A stretch of 20,530 bases of DNA from Spirochaetaceae bacterium (lineage in GTDB: Bacteria; Spirochaetota; Spirochaetia; Treponematales; Breznakiellaceae), in the NCBI GenBank assembly GCA_031257135.1, contig JAIRPH010000030.1:1-20530 (forward strand). Direction: 5' to 3'. Position numbers and translations under genes: made by a program. Positions 7,002 to 14,948 of the stretch are shown here, piece by piece. How positions within the stretch are numbered: position 1 is the stretch's first letter; every line of letters begins with the position of its first letter. A model generated the notes under the pieces. It saw nothing but the letters and a program-made list of their open reading frames with translations, ran no database searches and was not told the DNA's origin.

Positions 7002-7939
7002 GGGCGCACAGTTTCAACGGTTCCGGGGATGCTGATTCCCGCGGCGTTTTTATGTCCGCCCCCGCCGAAAGCGGCGGCGATTGCCGCTACGTCTATCGCA
7101 TCTTTGGAGCGAAGCCCTATGGTGCAATTTTCAGGAGTTTCCTGACGAATGACCGCGATGGCTTCGACGCCGGCAACGGATTGGAGCAATTGGTAGAGCG
7201 CGTCCGAATCTCGTCCCTCTAAGCCGAACCGTTGGGTTTCGCCGTATTCTTCGTCGGTGAGCATGAGCCTTCCCTCAAAGTACGCCTGTACCCGTGAAAG
7301 CTGTATCCCCAGAAGATACCGGGAATTAAGGCTTTTTCCGCCGTTGATATGTTGAAATACCCGTTTCGGACTTGCGCCGCACCGAATCATCCGAGAGGCG
7401 TACTCAAAGGTTGCCGCTCCGGTTTCGTCGGTATGCCGGAAAAAGCCGGTATCGGTACAGAGTCCGAAGAGCAGGAATTCCGCTTCTTCCTTGGTCGGCT
7501 TTAAGCCGAGGGCTTCAATAAGCGCGAAAATCATAACCGTTACCGAAGGCGCGAGAGGGTCAAGAAATACCGGCGTTTCCGGCGTACTTGGACCATGCTC
7601 TCCCGCGACGTGATGATCGATAACCGCAACCGGCAAATCCGCTAAGGCGGCGGCGAGATCGCCGGTCCGATGCGGAGCGGAACAATCCAGCACAATCGCT
7701 CGCGCGCCTGACCGCTCGCGCGCGCCAATGACCGCTGTAAAGCGGTCCGCATAAACCGCTATTTCAGGACGCTTAAAGGGTCCCGCTGAACAGAGGATGG
7801 ACTCTTTACCGATTCTTTTCAGCGCGCTGTTAAGGGCAATCTGGCTTCCTACACAATCGCCGTCAGGCTCTTTATGTCCTGCTATCAGAAATTTGCGCCC
7901 CTTTTGTATAAAATCGAGCAGTTCCAGAGGAATCTGCAT
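6965..7939 (-). CDS. DHH/DHHA1 phosphoesterase (NrnA-like oligoribonuclease / pAp phosphatase)
   Basis: A 324-residue metal-dependent phosphoesterase. Motif I is GHKEPDGDCVGS (H22, D26, D28), motif II is VLDCSAP (D85), motif III is the DHH at 108-110 (VIDHH), and a CTDTGFFRHT segment follows. The C-terminal DHHA1 domain ends in GGGGHKNAAG near residue 292. The length and order fit NrnA, which degrades short RNA fragments and 3'-phosphoadenosine 5'-phosphate in the cytoplasm. The function is inferred from the family. It has a clear ribosome site (GAGGAGA) and lies 12 bp downstream of the M24 peptidase gene, as the last gene of a leftward three-gene operon. Its 3' end overlaps the PfkB gene. 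Confidence 0.92.
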   Translation of the reverse strand: MQIPLELLDFIQKGRKFLIAGHKEPDGDCVGSQIALNSALKRIGKESILCSAGPFKRPEIAVYADRFTAVIGARERSGARAIVLDCSAPHRTGDLAAALADLPVAVIDHHVAGEHGPSTPETPVFLDPLAPSVTVMIFALIEALGLKPTKEEAEFLLFGLCTDTGFFRHTDETGAATFEYASRMIRCGASPKRVFQHINGGKSLNSRYLLGIQLSRVQAYFEGRLMLTDEEYGETQRFGLEGRDSDALYQLLQSVAGVEAIAVIRQETPENCTIGLRSKDAIDVAAIAAAFGGGGHKNAAGISIPGTVETVRPQILEAFKRVFR

Positions 7940-7951
7940 GGCTTCTCCTCA

Positions 7952-9118
7952 TTAACAGGTCAGCAGTCTGAACTGCCGCTCTTTCCCGGAAACAACAGGG
8001 GTTCCCTTTACAACATAGACATTAATCTCGGTCCTAAGTCCGAAATCAGAAAAATATATCCCCGGTTCCAGAGAAAAACAGGAACCTTCAAGGATTAGCC
8101 GGGAATCGGGAAACTCAATGGAATCCATATTCACCCCAGAGCCGTGACACTCCGTATCGATGCCGTGACCGGTACGGTGTTTGATCGCGGAAGCGTATCC
8201 CAAACCGGTCAGGAGGTTCCGGGCTTCTTCGTCTACCGAGGCTCCCGAGAGGGGATTACCCGCCGCAAGCTCTGTTTCAATAAACCGATAGACTTCTTCC
8301 CGGACGCGTACCAGATCCGAAAAAGCCCGTTCCGCCTGAACCGGCGGGGTCGTTTCATAGACTCCTGCCCATGAAATATCCGCGTATATGCTTGTTTCAT
8401 GGCGTTCCTTTGCCCAGATGTCGAATTGCACTACATCTCCGGCTTGTATGATCCCGCCTGAGCCGGAAAAATCATAATGAGGATTCCCGGAATGAACCCC
8501 GGCCGCGACAATCGGCGGATGATCGGTTATGAGATTCCCGCGTTCCAGTTCGCGCTCCAGAAACTGCCGAATCTCTCCTTCGTAGAGCGGCTTCCCCGCG
8601 GCGTATCCTTTTTTCACTTCCGCCCAAGCGCGCTGAATACTATCGTACAACGCTTCCGATGCCCGCTGGTGACTTTCAATGCCGTTCTGGTCTAGCAGTC
8701 CTTTGAACCGCTGAATCAGCCCTCCGGCGGACGCCGAAGCAAGCCCCGCCTGTTCCAGTAGCGAAGCGGTACCCGCGTCAAGATATGAAATTGCCGGCAA
8801 GGTATCAGAACTATGAACGCCCCACAAGGTATGGGGCAGGCTCCGAAGGGCGGCGATAAAATCTTCCCGTTTTAGATATACCCTTTTAGAACCCGGCAGG
8901 GCGTCAAGGATGTCCGGTTCAACGGCATGGACTACTTTCAGGGCTTCCCCGTGGGCGGGAACCGCATACATCCAGGGGCGGGAATTCGCCGCTCTTGGAT
9001 TGATATGCAGGATAGTATCGGAAATTATATCCCGGTGATGAAAATTATAAAAAAGCCATCCGCCGAGTTTCTCGGCGCGGACAGCTTCTTGAAGGCGGTA
9101 TAATTCCCCTTGGGTCAT
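7952..9118 (-). CDS. M24-family aminopeptidase (Xaa-Pro peptidase type)
   Basis: A 388-residue protein with the pita-bread metallopeptidase fold in its C-terminal half. All five dimetal ligands can be placed: D233 (VQFDIWA), D247 (YADISWAG), H318 (RTGHGID), E351 (SLEPGIY) and E364 (LRTEINVYV). The N-terminal half is a creatinase/prolidase-like domain, as in aminopeptidase P. There is no signal peptide, so it acts in the cytoplasm, likely on peptides with proline in the second position (family inference). Its ATG directly follows the TAA of the upstream secreted-protein gene (TAAATG), so translation is probably coupled. Confidence 0.9.
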   Translation of the reverse strand: MTQGELYRLQEAVRAEKLGGWLFYNFHHRDIISDTILHINPRAANSRPWMYAVPAHGEALKVVHAVEPDILDALPGSKRVYLKREDFIAALRSLPHTLWGVHSSDTLPAISYLDAGTASLLEQAGLASASAGGLIQRFKGLLDQNGIESHQRASEALYDSIQRAWAEVKKGYAAGKPLYEGEIRQFLERELERGNLITDHPPIVAAGVHSGNPHYDFSGSGGIIQAGDVVQFDIWAKERHETSIYADISWAGVYETTPPVQAERAFSDLVRVREEVYRFIETELAAGNPLSGASVDEEARNLLTGLGYASAIKHRTGHGIDTECHGSGVNMDSIEFPDSRLILEGSCFSLEPGIYFSDFGLRTEINVYVVKGTPVVSGKERQFRLLTC

Positions 9119-9565
9119 TTAGAAAACAAGTTTCAAATCGGATACGTCCTCAAAATGGGAATCCAAATCTTCGCCCATCCGAATAGAACCCCAGCTTATA
9201 TGGCTTCGTTCCCGGCGCAGATAGAGACGGACATGACTGAATTCGCCGTCTTTGTAGTACACCGTTAAGTAGGGATACGAGGAGCCGGGACCCAAGTAGA
9301 TAACCTCGCCTTTAGGGGGCGCGCCGGTTTCGTTGCGGGCCCGGTCTTGGAACCACTCAAGGGGAAGATACGTCCGGGCGGCCATGGTACCGGTGGAGCC
9401 GGTGCGATAATCTACGACATACCCTTTTTTGTAAGGATATATCCGCTCAATGGGAACATTGACATAATAGTAGGGGCTTGCATTGCTGTTCTCTTCCTGA
9501 GCGATACTCGGTATCGCCCCTAAGACCGCCATGCAAAGCGCGCTAACCCAAAAAACCTTTTTCAT
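9119..9565 (-). CDS. Small secreted protein of unknown function
   Basis: 148 residues with a clear signal peptide (MKKVFWVSALCMAVLGAIPSIA, cleavage before QEENS). The mature part is rich in Tyr and Arg and looks like beta structure. It has segments such as VPIERIYPYKKGYVVDY and SHVRLYLRRERSHISWG, and no Cys after the signal peptide. I do not recognise a family. The ribosome site GGAGG is at 9572-9576, about six bases before the ATG. It is the first gene of the leftward operon with the M24 peptidase and the DHH phosphoesterase, driven by the promoter at 9627-9655. Confidence 0.85.
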   Translation of the reverse strand: MKKVFWVSALCMAVLGAIPSIAQEENSNASPYYYVNVPIERIYPYKKGYVVDYRTGSTGTMAARTYLPLEWFQDRARNETGAPPKGEVIYLGPGSSYPYLTVYYKDGEFSHVRLYLRRERSHISWGSIRMGEDLDSHFEDVSDLKLVF

Positions 9566-9626
9566 CCTGAACCTCCGTTTTGCAATTCGGATAAAATACT
9601 ACGGACTTTGTCGCCGTATTGTTTTT

Positions 9627-9655
9627 ACTATATCAGGTTACCGCGCAATGTGCAA
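9627..9655 (-). promoter_or_regulatory. Sigma-70-type promoter of the leftward secreted protein-M24-DHH operon
   Basis: On the minus strand TTGCAC (9655-9650), a 17-bp spacer and TATAGT (9632-9627) form a well-spaced promoter. The start would be near 9620, giving a leader of about 55 bases with a GGAGG ribosome site. Together with the rightward promoter at 9683-9711 it makes a compact divergent promoter region in the 180-bp gap 9566-9745. Confidence 0.65.
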
Positions 9656-9682
9656 GAGGGTAAAGGAAAGAAAAATAGGGGA

Positions 9683-9711
9683 TTGCATAGTAAGGAGAAT
9701 CTATTTATAAT
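9683..9711 (+). promoter_or_regulatory. Sigma-70-type promoter of the TPR genes
   Basis: TTGCAT (9683-9688), a 17-bp spacer and a perfect TATAAT (9706-9711). Transcription should begin near 9718, leaving a leader of about 28 bases that holds the GGAGG ribosome site (9732-9736) of the first TPR gene. Confidence 0.7.
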
Positions 9712-9745
9712 GAAGCATTATTCAGTATTGTGGAGGTAATATGAT

Positions 9746-11188
9746 ATGAAAAAAAATCTTTTAGCCACATCGGTAACGCTTGCCTTATTGCCGGCATTGG
9801 TATTGGCTGAGAACAGCCCGCCGCCGGATGGGATGGCGTCCTTTGTCAAAGGGACCGAGTTATACGATGCGAAAGCCTATGATCAGGCTATTGCGGAATT
9901 TTCCGAGGCTCTGCGCGTCGACGCTGACCTAGGCGTGGCCTATACCTATCGGGGAATGGCGTATTATATGGTAGGAAAGTATCCTGAAGCCGTTATGGAC
10001 TGCACTAAAGCCCTCGAATTCACCCCTAACGCTACGCCCGCCTTATTAACCAGAGGCAACGCCTACCGCAACAACGGAGAACATAACCGGGCTATTGCGG
10101 ATTACGTCAAGGTGTTGCAGATCAGACCGAACCACGCCGGAGCTTTTTATAACCGCGGCATAGCCCATTACTTCAAAGGCGAAGTCGATCAGGCTATGAC
10201 CGAATTTTCGGAAGTATTAAAATCTTCTGAAGCTCTGGACCTTCATGCCGAGGCGCAGATGTATCTCGGTTTTCTGTATGACGCCAAAGGGGACCATGCC
10301 CGATCCGCCGAAGCCTATCAGGAAGCGGTCCGGCTTGATATCGCTAATCCTTCGGCGGTCACTCCCATAAGCGAAGGACGCCAAGCCGCTCGGCAGGGAG
10401 ACTACGATACGGCTCTTGAGCGGTATAATACCGTCGCTCAGGACGATCCCTTGTATGTGATTGCCCTTAACTATCGGGCAAACGCGTACTTGTCCCGAGG
10501 CGATTACGATCTGGCGGCAGAGGATTACGCGGAGGTTCTCAGAATCAGTCCGGCCTATACCGCCGCGTGGAGCGACCAAGGATTTGTCCGGTATATGCTG
10601 AAGCAGTATACGGAAGCTCTGTCCGCGTACAACGAAGTCCTGCGCCTCAATCCGGGGTCCGCGCCGGCTTTTAACAATCGGGCGTTCGCGTACTTTAATA
10701 CCGGCGATTACGACCAAGCCATCGCGGATTATACCGAAGCGGTCAGAATCGATCCGGTCCTGTCCGCCGCGTATTACGGACGGGCAAGCGCGTATACTAA
10801 AAAAGAAAATTTCCCCCAAGCCATCGCGGATTACGGCAAAGCCATCCAATATAATCCGGCTTACATTAACGCCTTTTATAACCGGGCTGAACTCTACACC
10901 CAAAACGGCAACTACGAAAGAGCCGTCGCGGATTTCTCCGCTATTCTCGCGCTGGACGAAAATTACGCGGACGACCGCAATGAGCGGCGGTATATCTACG
11001 CGGACGTTCTCAACGGACGGGGAGACGCCTACTTTCAGATGAAACGCTATGACGAAGCGAAAATAGACTATGAATCCGCGCTGACCTTGAATCCCGCGCT
11101 TCTGGATGCCTATAAAAATCTGGAAACCATTGCGGATATTCAGGAACAGCAGTTCGAGGATGACGGTCAGGAAGCGGTACAGGAGTAA
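9746..11188 (+). CDS. Exported tetratricopeptide-repeat protein
   Basis: 480 residues. A signal peptide (MKKNLLATSVTLALLPALVLA, cleavage before ENSPP) is followed by about ten TPR units of 34 residues, such as AYDQAIAEFSEALRVDADLG and DYDQAIADYTEAVRIDP. The C-terminal tail is acidic (EEQ/DDGQE). TPR solenoids act as protein-binding scaffolds; the partner is unknown. The start is chosen at ATG 9746, nine bases after GGAGG. A nearer ATG at 9741 opens only a two-codon frame. The gene is followed after 23 bp by a second exported TPR gene, presumably in one transcript. Confidence 0.9.
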   Translation: MKKNLLATSVTLALLPALVLAENSPPPDGMASFVKGTELYDAKAYDQAIAEFSEALRVDADLGVAYTYRGMAYYMVGKYPEAVMDCTKALEFTPNATPALLTRGNAYRNNGEHNRAIADYVKVLQIRPNHAGAFYNRGIAHYFKGEVDQAMTEFSEVLKSSEALDLHAEAQMYLGFLYDAKGDHARSAEAYQEAVRLDIANPSAVTPISEGRQAARQGDYDTALERYNTVAQDDPLYVIALNYRANAYLSRGDYDLAAEDYAEVLRISPAYTAAWSDQGFVRYMLKQYTEALSAYNEVLRLNPGSAPAFNNRAFAYFNTGDYDQAIADYTEAVRIDPVLSAAYYGRASAYTKKENFPQAIADYGKAIQYNPAYINAFYNRAELYTQNGNYERAVADFSAILALDENYADDRNERRYIYADVLNGRGDAYFQMKRYDEAKIDYESALTLNPALLDAYKNLETIADIQEQQFEDDGQEAVQE

Positions 11189-11211
11189 TGTGACGCTGGA
11201 GACGGGAAGGT

Positions 11212-12402
11212 ATGCGAAGAAAATGCCTGCCGGCATTGTTTATGACCTTATCGTTCCTGATATGGGCTCAAACCCCGGAATCTTCGCCGGCAAATGCGTT
11301 TTATAACCGGGGCAAAGCCTATTACGCGCAAAAAGCCTACGCTCAGGCGATTGCGGAATTCACCGAAGCCCTGGGGCTGAATCCGGCGTATATCGAAGCC
11401 GTTCAGGGCAGGGGAAACGCGTACGGCGCTATCGGCGACTACGACCGGGCGATTGCGGACTTTACCGAAGCCTTGCGGATAAACCCCGCCTATACCGCGG
11501 CTTGGTATAACCGGGGCGTCGCTTACAGCAAAAAAGACGACTACGACCGGGCGATTGCGGACTTTACCGAAGCCTTGCGGATAAACCCCGCCTATACCGC
11601 GGCTTTACACGGTAGAGGGATTGGGCTTTTCCGCAAGGGCGACTACGACCGGGGGATTGCGGATTTCTCTGAAGCCTTGAACATAAACCCCCAGTTTTTC
11701 CCGGCTCTTATCAGCCGGGGAGACGCGTACCGGCATAAAGGAGACTATGCAAAGGCGTTGGCTGATTATACCGAAGCGATACGCCAAAGTCCCAAAGCCT
11801 CGGACGCCTTGTACGGACGGGGACTCGTGTATATTTCCAAAGAGGACTATACCCAGGGCATTGCGGATTTTACCGCGGCTTTACGGTATAATCCTGCGCT
11901 TGCCGCCGCGTTTATGAACCGGGGACTTGCCTATGTGTACCGAAACGAGCATGATCGGGCGATTGCGGACTTTGCCGAGGGACTGCGGCTTAGTCCGGCA
12001 TACCTGAGTACCGCGCCGGAAGGACCTCAACTTATTTCAGCCTATTCAGTGGCTTTCTATAACCGCGGGCTTGCCTGTTTTAACCAAAAAGACTATCATC
12101 AGGCGATTACGCATTATACCGAAGCGATTAGGCTTAATCCCGGCTATATTGCGGCTCTGAATAACCGCGGGCTTGCGTACCGGCATACCGGCGACTATGA
12201 CCGGGCGATTGCGGATTACGATGAAGCCCTCAGACTCAACCCGGAGTTCGCCGACGGCTTTAACAATCGGGGGTATGTCTACTATATGCAGGGCGACTGC
12301 GACCGGGCGATTGCGGATTACGATGAAGCCCTCAGACTCAACCCGGAGCATCCCTTTGCGGAAGAGAACCGCCGGCTGGCGGCGGCCCGGAAACAGCGGT
12401 GA
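11212..12402 (+). CDS. Exported tetratricopeptide-repeat protein (second copy)
   Basis: 396 residues with a signal peptide (MRRKCLPALFMTLSFLIWA, cleavage before QTPES) and about ten TPR units filling almost the whole mature chain. The units are very regular (DYDRAIADFTEALRINPAYT) and some are identical in DNA, so the repeat number has probably changed recently. An insertion of about 15 residues (YLSTAPEGPQLISAY) interrupts the array near residue 265. GGGAAGG just before ATG 11212 serves as the ribosome site. It lies directly after the first TPR gene and shares the consensus of its units, which suggests duplication from a common ancestor and a joint role. Partner and function are unknown. Confidence 0.88.
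   Translation: MRRKCLPALFMTLSFLIWAQTPESSPANAFYNRGKAYYAQKAYAQAIAEFTEALGLNPAYIEAVQGRGNAYGAIGDYDRAIADFTEALRINPAYTAAWYNRGVAYSKKDDYDRAIADFTEALRINPAYTAALHGRGIGLFRKGDYDRGIADFSEALNINPQFFPALISRGDAYRHKGDYAKALADYTEAIRQSPKASDALYGRGLVYISKEDYTQGIADFTAALRYNPALAAAFMNRGLAYVYRNEHDRAIADFAEGLRLSPAYLSTAPEGPQLISAYSVAFYNRGLACFNQKDYHQAITHYTEAIRLNPGYIAALNNRGLAYRHTGDYDRAIADYDEALRLNPEFADGFNNRGYVYYMQGDCDRAIADYDEALRLNPEHPFAEENRRLAAARKQR
11436..11605 (+). repeat. Perfect 68-bp direct repeat within TPR gene 2
   Basis: Bases 11436-11503 are repeated without a mismatch at 11538-11605, a step of 102 bp, that is one 34-residue TPR unit. Identity that includes third codon positions points to recent duplication or gene conversion of a unit. 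Confidence 0.9.
12199..12348 (+). repeat. Perfect 48-bp direct repeat at the 3' end of TPR gene 2
   Basis: Bases 12199-12246 recur identically at 12301-12348, again one 102-bp TPR unit apart. Both encode DRAIADYDEALRLNPE. Confidence 0.9.
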
Positions 12403-12432
12403 TTCCCTCTATACTCTTTTAAAAAAATAGGG

Positions 12433-12456
12433 TATGATATTCCAGATACTATCATA
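12433..12456 (+). promoter_or_regulatory. Perfect 7-bp dyad over the likely -10 region of maf
   Basis: TATGATA (12433-12439) and TATCATA (12450-12456) are perfect inverted repeats with a 10-base gap, so their centres are 17 bp apart. The left arm contains a -10-like TATGAT, and the right arm ends next to the ribosome site (AGGTGG) of maf. It could be an operator or a weak hairpin near the ribosome site. No -35 box stands out, although TATACT at 12410-12415 is an alternative -10 box. Confidence 0.45.
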
Positions 12457-12467
12457 GGTGGTGAAGA

Positions 12468-13070
12468 ATGGATCCCATTATCTTAGCGTCCGGTTCGCTT
12501 CGTCGGCAAGAATATTTCCGTCTTATGAACCTGCCGTTTAACATAATGCCTGCGCGAGTAAATGAAGAGTACGAGGAAGGGTTGGTTCCTCAAAAAATGG
12601 CTGAAACTGTGGCGGTCCGAAAGGTTAATAAGATTCTCGAACTTCTCAAAGGCAAGACTCCGCCCTGGATTTGCGGCGCCGATACTATTGTTGCGGTAGA
12701 TGGAAAGATTTTCGGAAAACCTAAGGATCGGGAAGACGCTCATCGGATGCTCTCAAAAATTCACGGACGTTCCCATGAGGTGATAACTGCTATTGCCCTG
12801 TTTAACGGTAAAGATAAGACTATGGACTGCCGGTCTGTAGTTAGTATTGTATCATTCGCCCGGCTTACGGAACCGGAAATCGAGTGGTATCTCAATACCG
12901 GCGAATGGCAGGGCGTCGCCGGGGGCTATAAGATTCAGGGCTTGGCGGGCTGTTATATTTCCAACATTAAAGGCTCGTATAGCTCTATTGTGGGCTTGCC
13001 AATCCGGGAATTTTATGTCATGTTAAGAGAGAACGGATATCCCTACGGGGAATCGCCGGGCGTTTTTTAA
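12468..13070 (+). CDS. maf: Maf-family nucleoside triphosphate pyrophosphatase
   Basis: A 200-residue cytoplasmic house-cleaning enzyme that hydrolyses non-canonical or modified nucleotides to monophosphates. The N-terminal LASGSLRRQEYF matches the phosphate-binding S-x-S-x-R-R motif. It is followed by the metal-binding region GADTIVAVDGKIFGKPKD, GRSHEVITAIAL, and the C-terminal EWYLNTGEWQGVAGGYKIQG and SIVGLPI motifs. Length is normal. The start is supported by AGGTGG six bases upstream. It sits alone between the TPR genes and the ribosomal protein operon. The substrate subclass (dTTP/UTP versus m7GTP) was not assigned. Confidence 0.93.
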   Translation: MDPIILASGSLRRQEYFRLMNLPFNIMPARVNEEYEEGLVPQKMAETVAVRKVNKILELLKGKTPPWICGADTIVAVDGKIFGKPKDREDAHRMLSKIHGRSHEVITAIALFNGKDKTMDCRSVVSIVSFARLTEPEIEWYLNTGEWQGVAGGYKIQGLAGCYISNIKGSYSSIVGLPIREFYVMLRENGYPYGESPGVF

Positions 13071-13085
13071 AAACGCTGAATTTCC

Positions 13086-13145
13086 GCCGCTTTTTCGAGC
13101 GGCGAGACAAAGAGAAGGCGCCGCTGAATCGCAAAAAAAGGCGGC
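13086..13145 (+). promoter_or_regulatory. rpsB leader with four mutually complementary arms
   Basis: Four short arms occur in the 90-bp gap before rpsB: GCCGCT (13086-13091), AGCGGC (13098-13103), GCCGCT (13120-13125) and GGCGGC (13140-13145). Arms 1:2 and 3:4 can pair together, or arm 2 can pair with arm 3, so two exclusive folds are possible. Arm 4 abuts the GA-rich ribosome site (13146-13154). No U tract follows, so control of translation fits better than termination. Autoregulation of rpsB through its leader is known in other bacteria; here it is inference. Confidence 0.45.
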
Positions 13146-13160
13146 AGAGAGAGGAATAGT

Positions 13161-14033
13161 GTGGCTGTAGTAACCATGAAAAGCCTGCTGGAATCGGGAG
13201 TCCACTTCGGACATCAGGTTAAACGCTGGGACCCGCGGATGAAAAAGTACATCTTTGCGGAACGGAACGGGATTCACATCATTGATCTGCAAAAAACTAT
13301 TCAGGCGATCAAAGATGCCTATGACGCGGTGAGAAAAATCATCGGCCTAAACAAAACTATCCTGTTTGTAGGCACCAAAAAACAAGCCCAGCAAGCGATC
13401 CAGAAAGAAGCCGAGCGGTGCGGAATGTTCTATGTGAATAACCGATGGCTCGGCGGAATGCTTACCAACTTCGTTACCATTAAAAAGTCCCTGCTCAGGC
13501 TCAAAAAGCTGGAAAAAATGGAAGTTGACGGGACTTTTGAGAACCTGACCAAGAAAGAAATCGCGTCTTTAGGCAAAGAGCGGGCGAAACTCCAGAAAAA
13601 CCTCGGGGGCATCAAGGAAATGAAGGATCTTCCGGGGATTTTGTTCATCATCGACACCCGGAAAGAGGCGATAGCCGTCGCCGAAGCCCAGCGGCAGGGC
13701 ATCCCGATTGTGGCGGTCGTGGATACCAACTGCAACCCCGAAGGCATCGACTATCCTATCCCCGGCAATGACGACGCTATCCGGGCGATCACCCTGTTCA
13801 CCCAGATCATCGCTAACGCGGTGGTTGAAGCGGACAACGAAGTAGGTCTCAAGATTATCGAAAGTCTGGGAGACGAGGATGAAGACCTTGAAAACATCAT
13901 GAACGACGTCTCCATCAAGGAAGAGGACCGTGAAATCGACATCGCCTCCTATAAAGAAAACGCCCCTTCTGATACCTTCAGTAATGAGAGCGAAAATCCG
14001 GTAGATGCAGGCAAGGTATACGACGAAGAGTAA
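13161..14033 (+). CDS. rpsB: 30S ribosomal protein S2
   Basis: 290 residues, opening with MAVVTMKSLLESGVHFGHQ, the standard S2 start, so the GTG at 13161 is the start codon. AGAGAGGA lies about six bases upstream. Family segments include WDPRMKKYIFAERNGIHIIDL, NNRWLGGMLTNF, DTRKEAIAVAEA and VVDTNCNPEGIDYPIPGNDDA. S2 binds the 30S subunit between head and body and is needed for S1 docking. After the S2 fold (about residue 230) there is a tail of about 60 acidic residues (GDEDEDLENIMND onward), longer than in E. coli. It heads the operon with tsf, frr, uppS, cdsA and dxr. Confidence 0.98.
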   Translation: MAVVTMKSLLESGVHFGHQVKRWDPRMKKYIFAERNGIHIIDLQKTIQAIKDAYDAVRKIIGLNKTILFVGTKKQAQQAIQKEAERCGMFYVNNRWLGGMLTNFVTIKKSLLRLKKLEKMEVDGTFENLTKKEIASLGKERAKLQKNLGGIKEMKDLPGILFIIDTRKEAIAVAEAQRQGIPIVAVVDTNCNPEGIDYPIPGNDDAIRAITLFTQIIANAVVEADNEVGLKIIESLGDEDEDLENIMNDVSIKEEDREIDIASYKENAPSDTFSNESENPVDAGKVYDEE

Positions 14034-14043
14034 AACCGCGATC

Positions 14044-14065
14044 CTTAGGAGCTGTGGCTCCTAAG
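14044..14065 (+). promoter_or_regulatory. Perfect 9-bp hairpin between rpsB and tsf
   Basis: CTTAGGAGC (14044-14052), a TGTG loop and GCTCCTAAG (14057-14065) form a perfect stem. No U tract follows, so it is not a plain terminator. The 3' arm contains CTCCT, which could also pair with the AGGAG of the tsf ribosome site (14079-14083). It may set the ratio of S2 to EF-Ts or act as an RNA processing site. Confidence 0.6.
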
Positions 14066-14089
14066 AAACCGACTATTAAGGAGTAACAA

Positions 14090-14938
14090 ATGGCAGTTAG
14101 TGCAACCGATGTAAAAAAACTTCGGGAGATAACCGGAGCAGGACCGCTAGAGTGTAAAAAAGCCTTGGAGGAAACCAATGGAGATTTCACGTCCGCGGAA
14201 AAACGGTTGAAGGAAAAAGGGCTTGCGGCCGTAGAAAAACGCGCGGACCGGGCGACCAACGAAGGCAAAATCTTTGTGAAAATGCAGGGGTCTACTGCGG
14301 CTTTGGCGGAAGTAACCGCCGAAACCGACTTTGTAGCCCGGAATCCTGAGTTCGCCGCGCTGGGAGAACGAATCGTTACGCTGATTCTGGAGAAGAAATA
14401 TACCGAGATTCAGAGCGATTTGACCTCGCTGGTGGCGGACCTTGCCACGAAAATCGGGGAAAATATGACCCTCAAGCGGATACAGCTGATCGAAGCCTCC
14501 CCCGGAGAATACCTCGCGCACTATACCCACGGCGACGGCAACATCGGCGTCGCGGTAAAACTCGCCGCGGATAAGCCGGAAGTCTTCCAGCAGACGGCGA
14601 TACAGGAGTTCGCTCATAATCTCGCGCTTCACATTGCGGCTTTCAATCCTTTGGCTGTGGATGCTTCTCAGCTTGCGCCGTCTTTCATCAAAGAACAGGA
14701 AGAAATCTTCCGCAAACAGATGGAAGCCGACGAAAGCCTCAAAGGAAAACCCGCCAACGCGCTGGAAAACATCCTCAAAGGCAAGATGAAAAAGTACCTC
14801 GCCGATATCTGCCTCATGGATCAGGGCTATGTAAAGGACGATAAGCTCACGGTCGCTCAAGCCTTGGCGGAATACGGCAAAAAAGCCGGCGCGACGCTGA
14901 AGGTTTCCGGCTGTGTGTACTTCAAAGTCGGACAGTAA
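14090..14938 (+). CDS. tsf: Translation elongation factor Ts
   Basis: 282 residues. The N-terminal UBA-like domain (VKKLREITGAGPLECKKAL, then GDFTSAEKRLKEKGL) is followed by the EF-Tu-contacting core with the signature ETDFVARNPEFA. The two dimerisation-like subdomains and a C-terminal module complete the length seen in E. coli. EF-Ts catalyses exchange of GDP for GTP on EF-Tu in the cytoplasm. The ribosome site AAGGAG is at 14078-14083. It lies 56 bp after rpsB with a hairpin between, and 10 bp before frr. Confidence 0.98.
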   Translation: MAVSATDVKKLREITGAGPLECKKALEETNGDFTSAEKRLKEKGLAAVEKRADRATNEGKIFVKMQGSTAALAEVTAETDFVARNPEFAALGERIVTLILEKKYTEIQSDLTSLVADLATKIGENMTLKRIQLIEASPGEYLAHYTHGDGNIGVAVKLAADKPEVFQQTAIQEFAHNLALHIAAFNPLAVDASQLAPSFIKEQEEIFRKQMEADESLKGKPANALENILKGKMKKYLADICLMDQGYVKDDKLTVAQALAEYGKKAGATLKVSGCVYFKVGQ

Positions 14939-14948
14939 GAGGACCCTT

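Noticed and set aside
9710..9739. Nine-codon leader ORF (MKHYSVLWR) before the first TPR gene
   Set aside because: Its ATG overlaps the perfect TATAAT box (9706-9711) and lies upstream of the expected transcription start, so it would not be in the mRNA.
10217..11236. 339-codon minus-strand open frame opposite the first TPR gene
   Set aside because: The opposite strand encodes a regular TPR array with signal peptide, promoter and ribosome site; the antisense frame is open only because of the repeat codon pattern.
13071..13110. Rho-independent terminator after maf
   Set aside because: The GCCGCT/AGCGGC stem is followed by GAGACAAAG rather than a U tract; it is better read as part of the rpsB leader.
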